From: Phanerochaete sordida
Taxonomy: Eukaryota > Basidiomycota > Agaricomycetes > Polyporales > Phanerochaetaceae
DNA: 64,000 bases
Direction of reading: 5' to 3'
NCBI GenBank assembly: GCA_019973155.2
Contig: BPQB01000054.1
Span: 161,161-225,160, forward strand
The notes under the pieces were generated by a model that did not search any database, was not told the DNA's origin, and was given only the letters and a program-made list of their open reading frames with translations. How positions within the stretch are numbered: position 1 is the first letter of the stretch; each line of letters starts with the position of its first letter. Shown piece by piece: positions 63,874 through 64,000 of the stretch. The translations under genes were made by a program, and so were the position numbers.

Positions 63874-64000
63874 TGTCAAAGATCACCCCGCTACTTACCT
63901 GTGGTAGCTGGTGGGGTGGGCTTGACTGCAAGTGTGTGACGAGTAGTGCAAGTGGAAGACGAAGAGAGATTGATGATGCTGGGGACTTAAGCCCAGCTCA
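63874..64000 (+). mobile_element. Possible start of an LTR retrotransposon inserted in the RT gene
   Basis: RT similarity stops abruptly at TGTCAAAGATCACCCC. TGTCA is a common LTR 5' end, and the following sequence is noncoding. Only 127 bp are visible, so this stays a guess; an intron or deletion are alternatives. Confidence 0.3.

Larger units (their letters stand above)
60950..64000 (+). mobile_element. DIRS/Ngaro-like tyrosine-recombinase retroelement, 5' part
   Basis: A leader rich in TTC/CTT (61,010-61,100) precedes a gag-like ORF (61181-62029), a zinc-finger ORF (62284-62807) and a reverse-transcriptase frame (about 62,800-63,873). This order is typical of basidiomycete DIRS/Ngaro elements, in which RNase H and a tyrosine recombinase would follow. 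That part lies outside the window or has been displaced. Terminal repeats were not seen. Confidence 0.75.

Noticed and set aside
1..64000. CRISPR arrays, operons, ribosome binding sites, replication origins
   Set aside because: The window is eukaryotic nuclear DNA; no regularly spaced repeats with unique spacers occur, and short tandem repeats found are contiguous.

Overview
This window is nuclear DNA from a filamentous basidiomycete, most likely an Agaricomycete of the wood-decay type. The evidence is multi-exon genes with many 50-60 nt GT-AG introns, a KDZ transposase, expanded F-box and MYND-finger families, and a DIRS/Ngaro-like retroelement with the zinc-finger ORF typical of mushroom genomes. 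It is repeat-rich and accessory in character. Assignments rest on reading frames, splice sites and recognised motifs; no database search was possible.

Layout. (1) 1-3.6 kb: an S33/TAP-type secreted alpha/beta-hydrolase gene (copy A), split by a non-autonomous Helentron-like element. (2) 4.7-6.5 kb: F-box gene 1. (3) 9.2-18.6 kb: a module of three genes. Gene X (minus) has a C-terminal SUMO-interaction-like tail and is split by a second Helentron-like copy. Gene Y (minus) is an Ala/Pro-rich nuclear-type protein. An intact 12-exon KDZ transposase (plus) is divergent from Y, and the Y/KDZ intergenic region holds a perfect 25-bp inverted repeat. (4) 19-28.6 kb: gene relics, F-box gene 2 (frameshifted), and a 1.73-kb DNA transposon with perfect TIRs and an 8-bp target duplication carrying a decayed Ulp1-like gene. 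(5) 29.1-30.8 kb: a 5'-truncated LINE with poly-A tail and 14-bp target duplication.

(6) 31-49 kb: a tandem array in which a small membrane-protein gene (M) and an S33 hydrolase repeat as a unit. Hydrolases B, E and D look intact. B carries a SINE-like insertion inside an intron. C is frameshifted and truncated into an APH-kinase-like gene. Two MYND-finger genes (one dead, one intact) lie between C and E. A 420-bp foldback MITE follows E. (7) 49.8-57.7 kb: F-box genes 3 and 4 around relics of a gene family also seen at 20 kb. (8) 60.9-64 kb: the 5' part of a DIRS/Ngaro-like retroelement (gag-like ORF, zinc-finger ORF, reverse transcriptase), running off the window edge and possibly cut by an LTR element.

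The hydrolases, with signal peptides and Ser-Asp-His motifs, probably act outside the cell on peptides or esters. The rest is mostly a record of birth, duplication and death of genes amid several transposon classes, with unusually clean insertion signatures.
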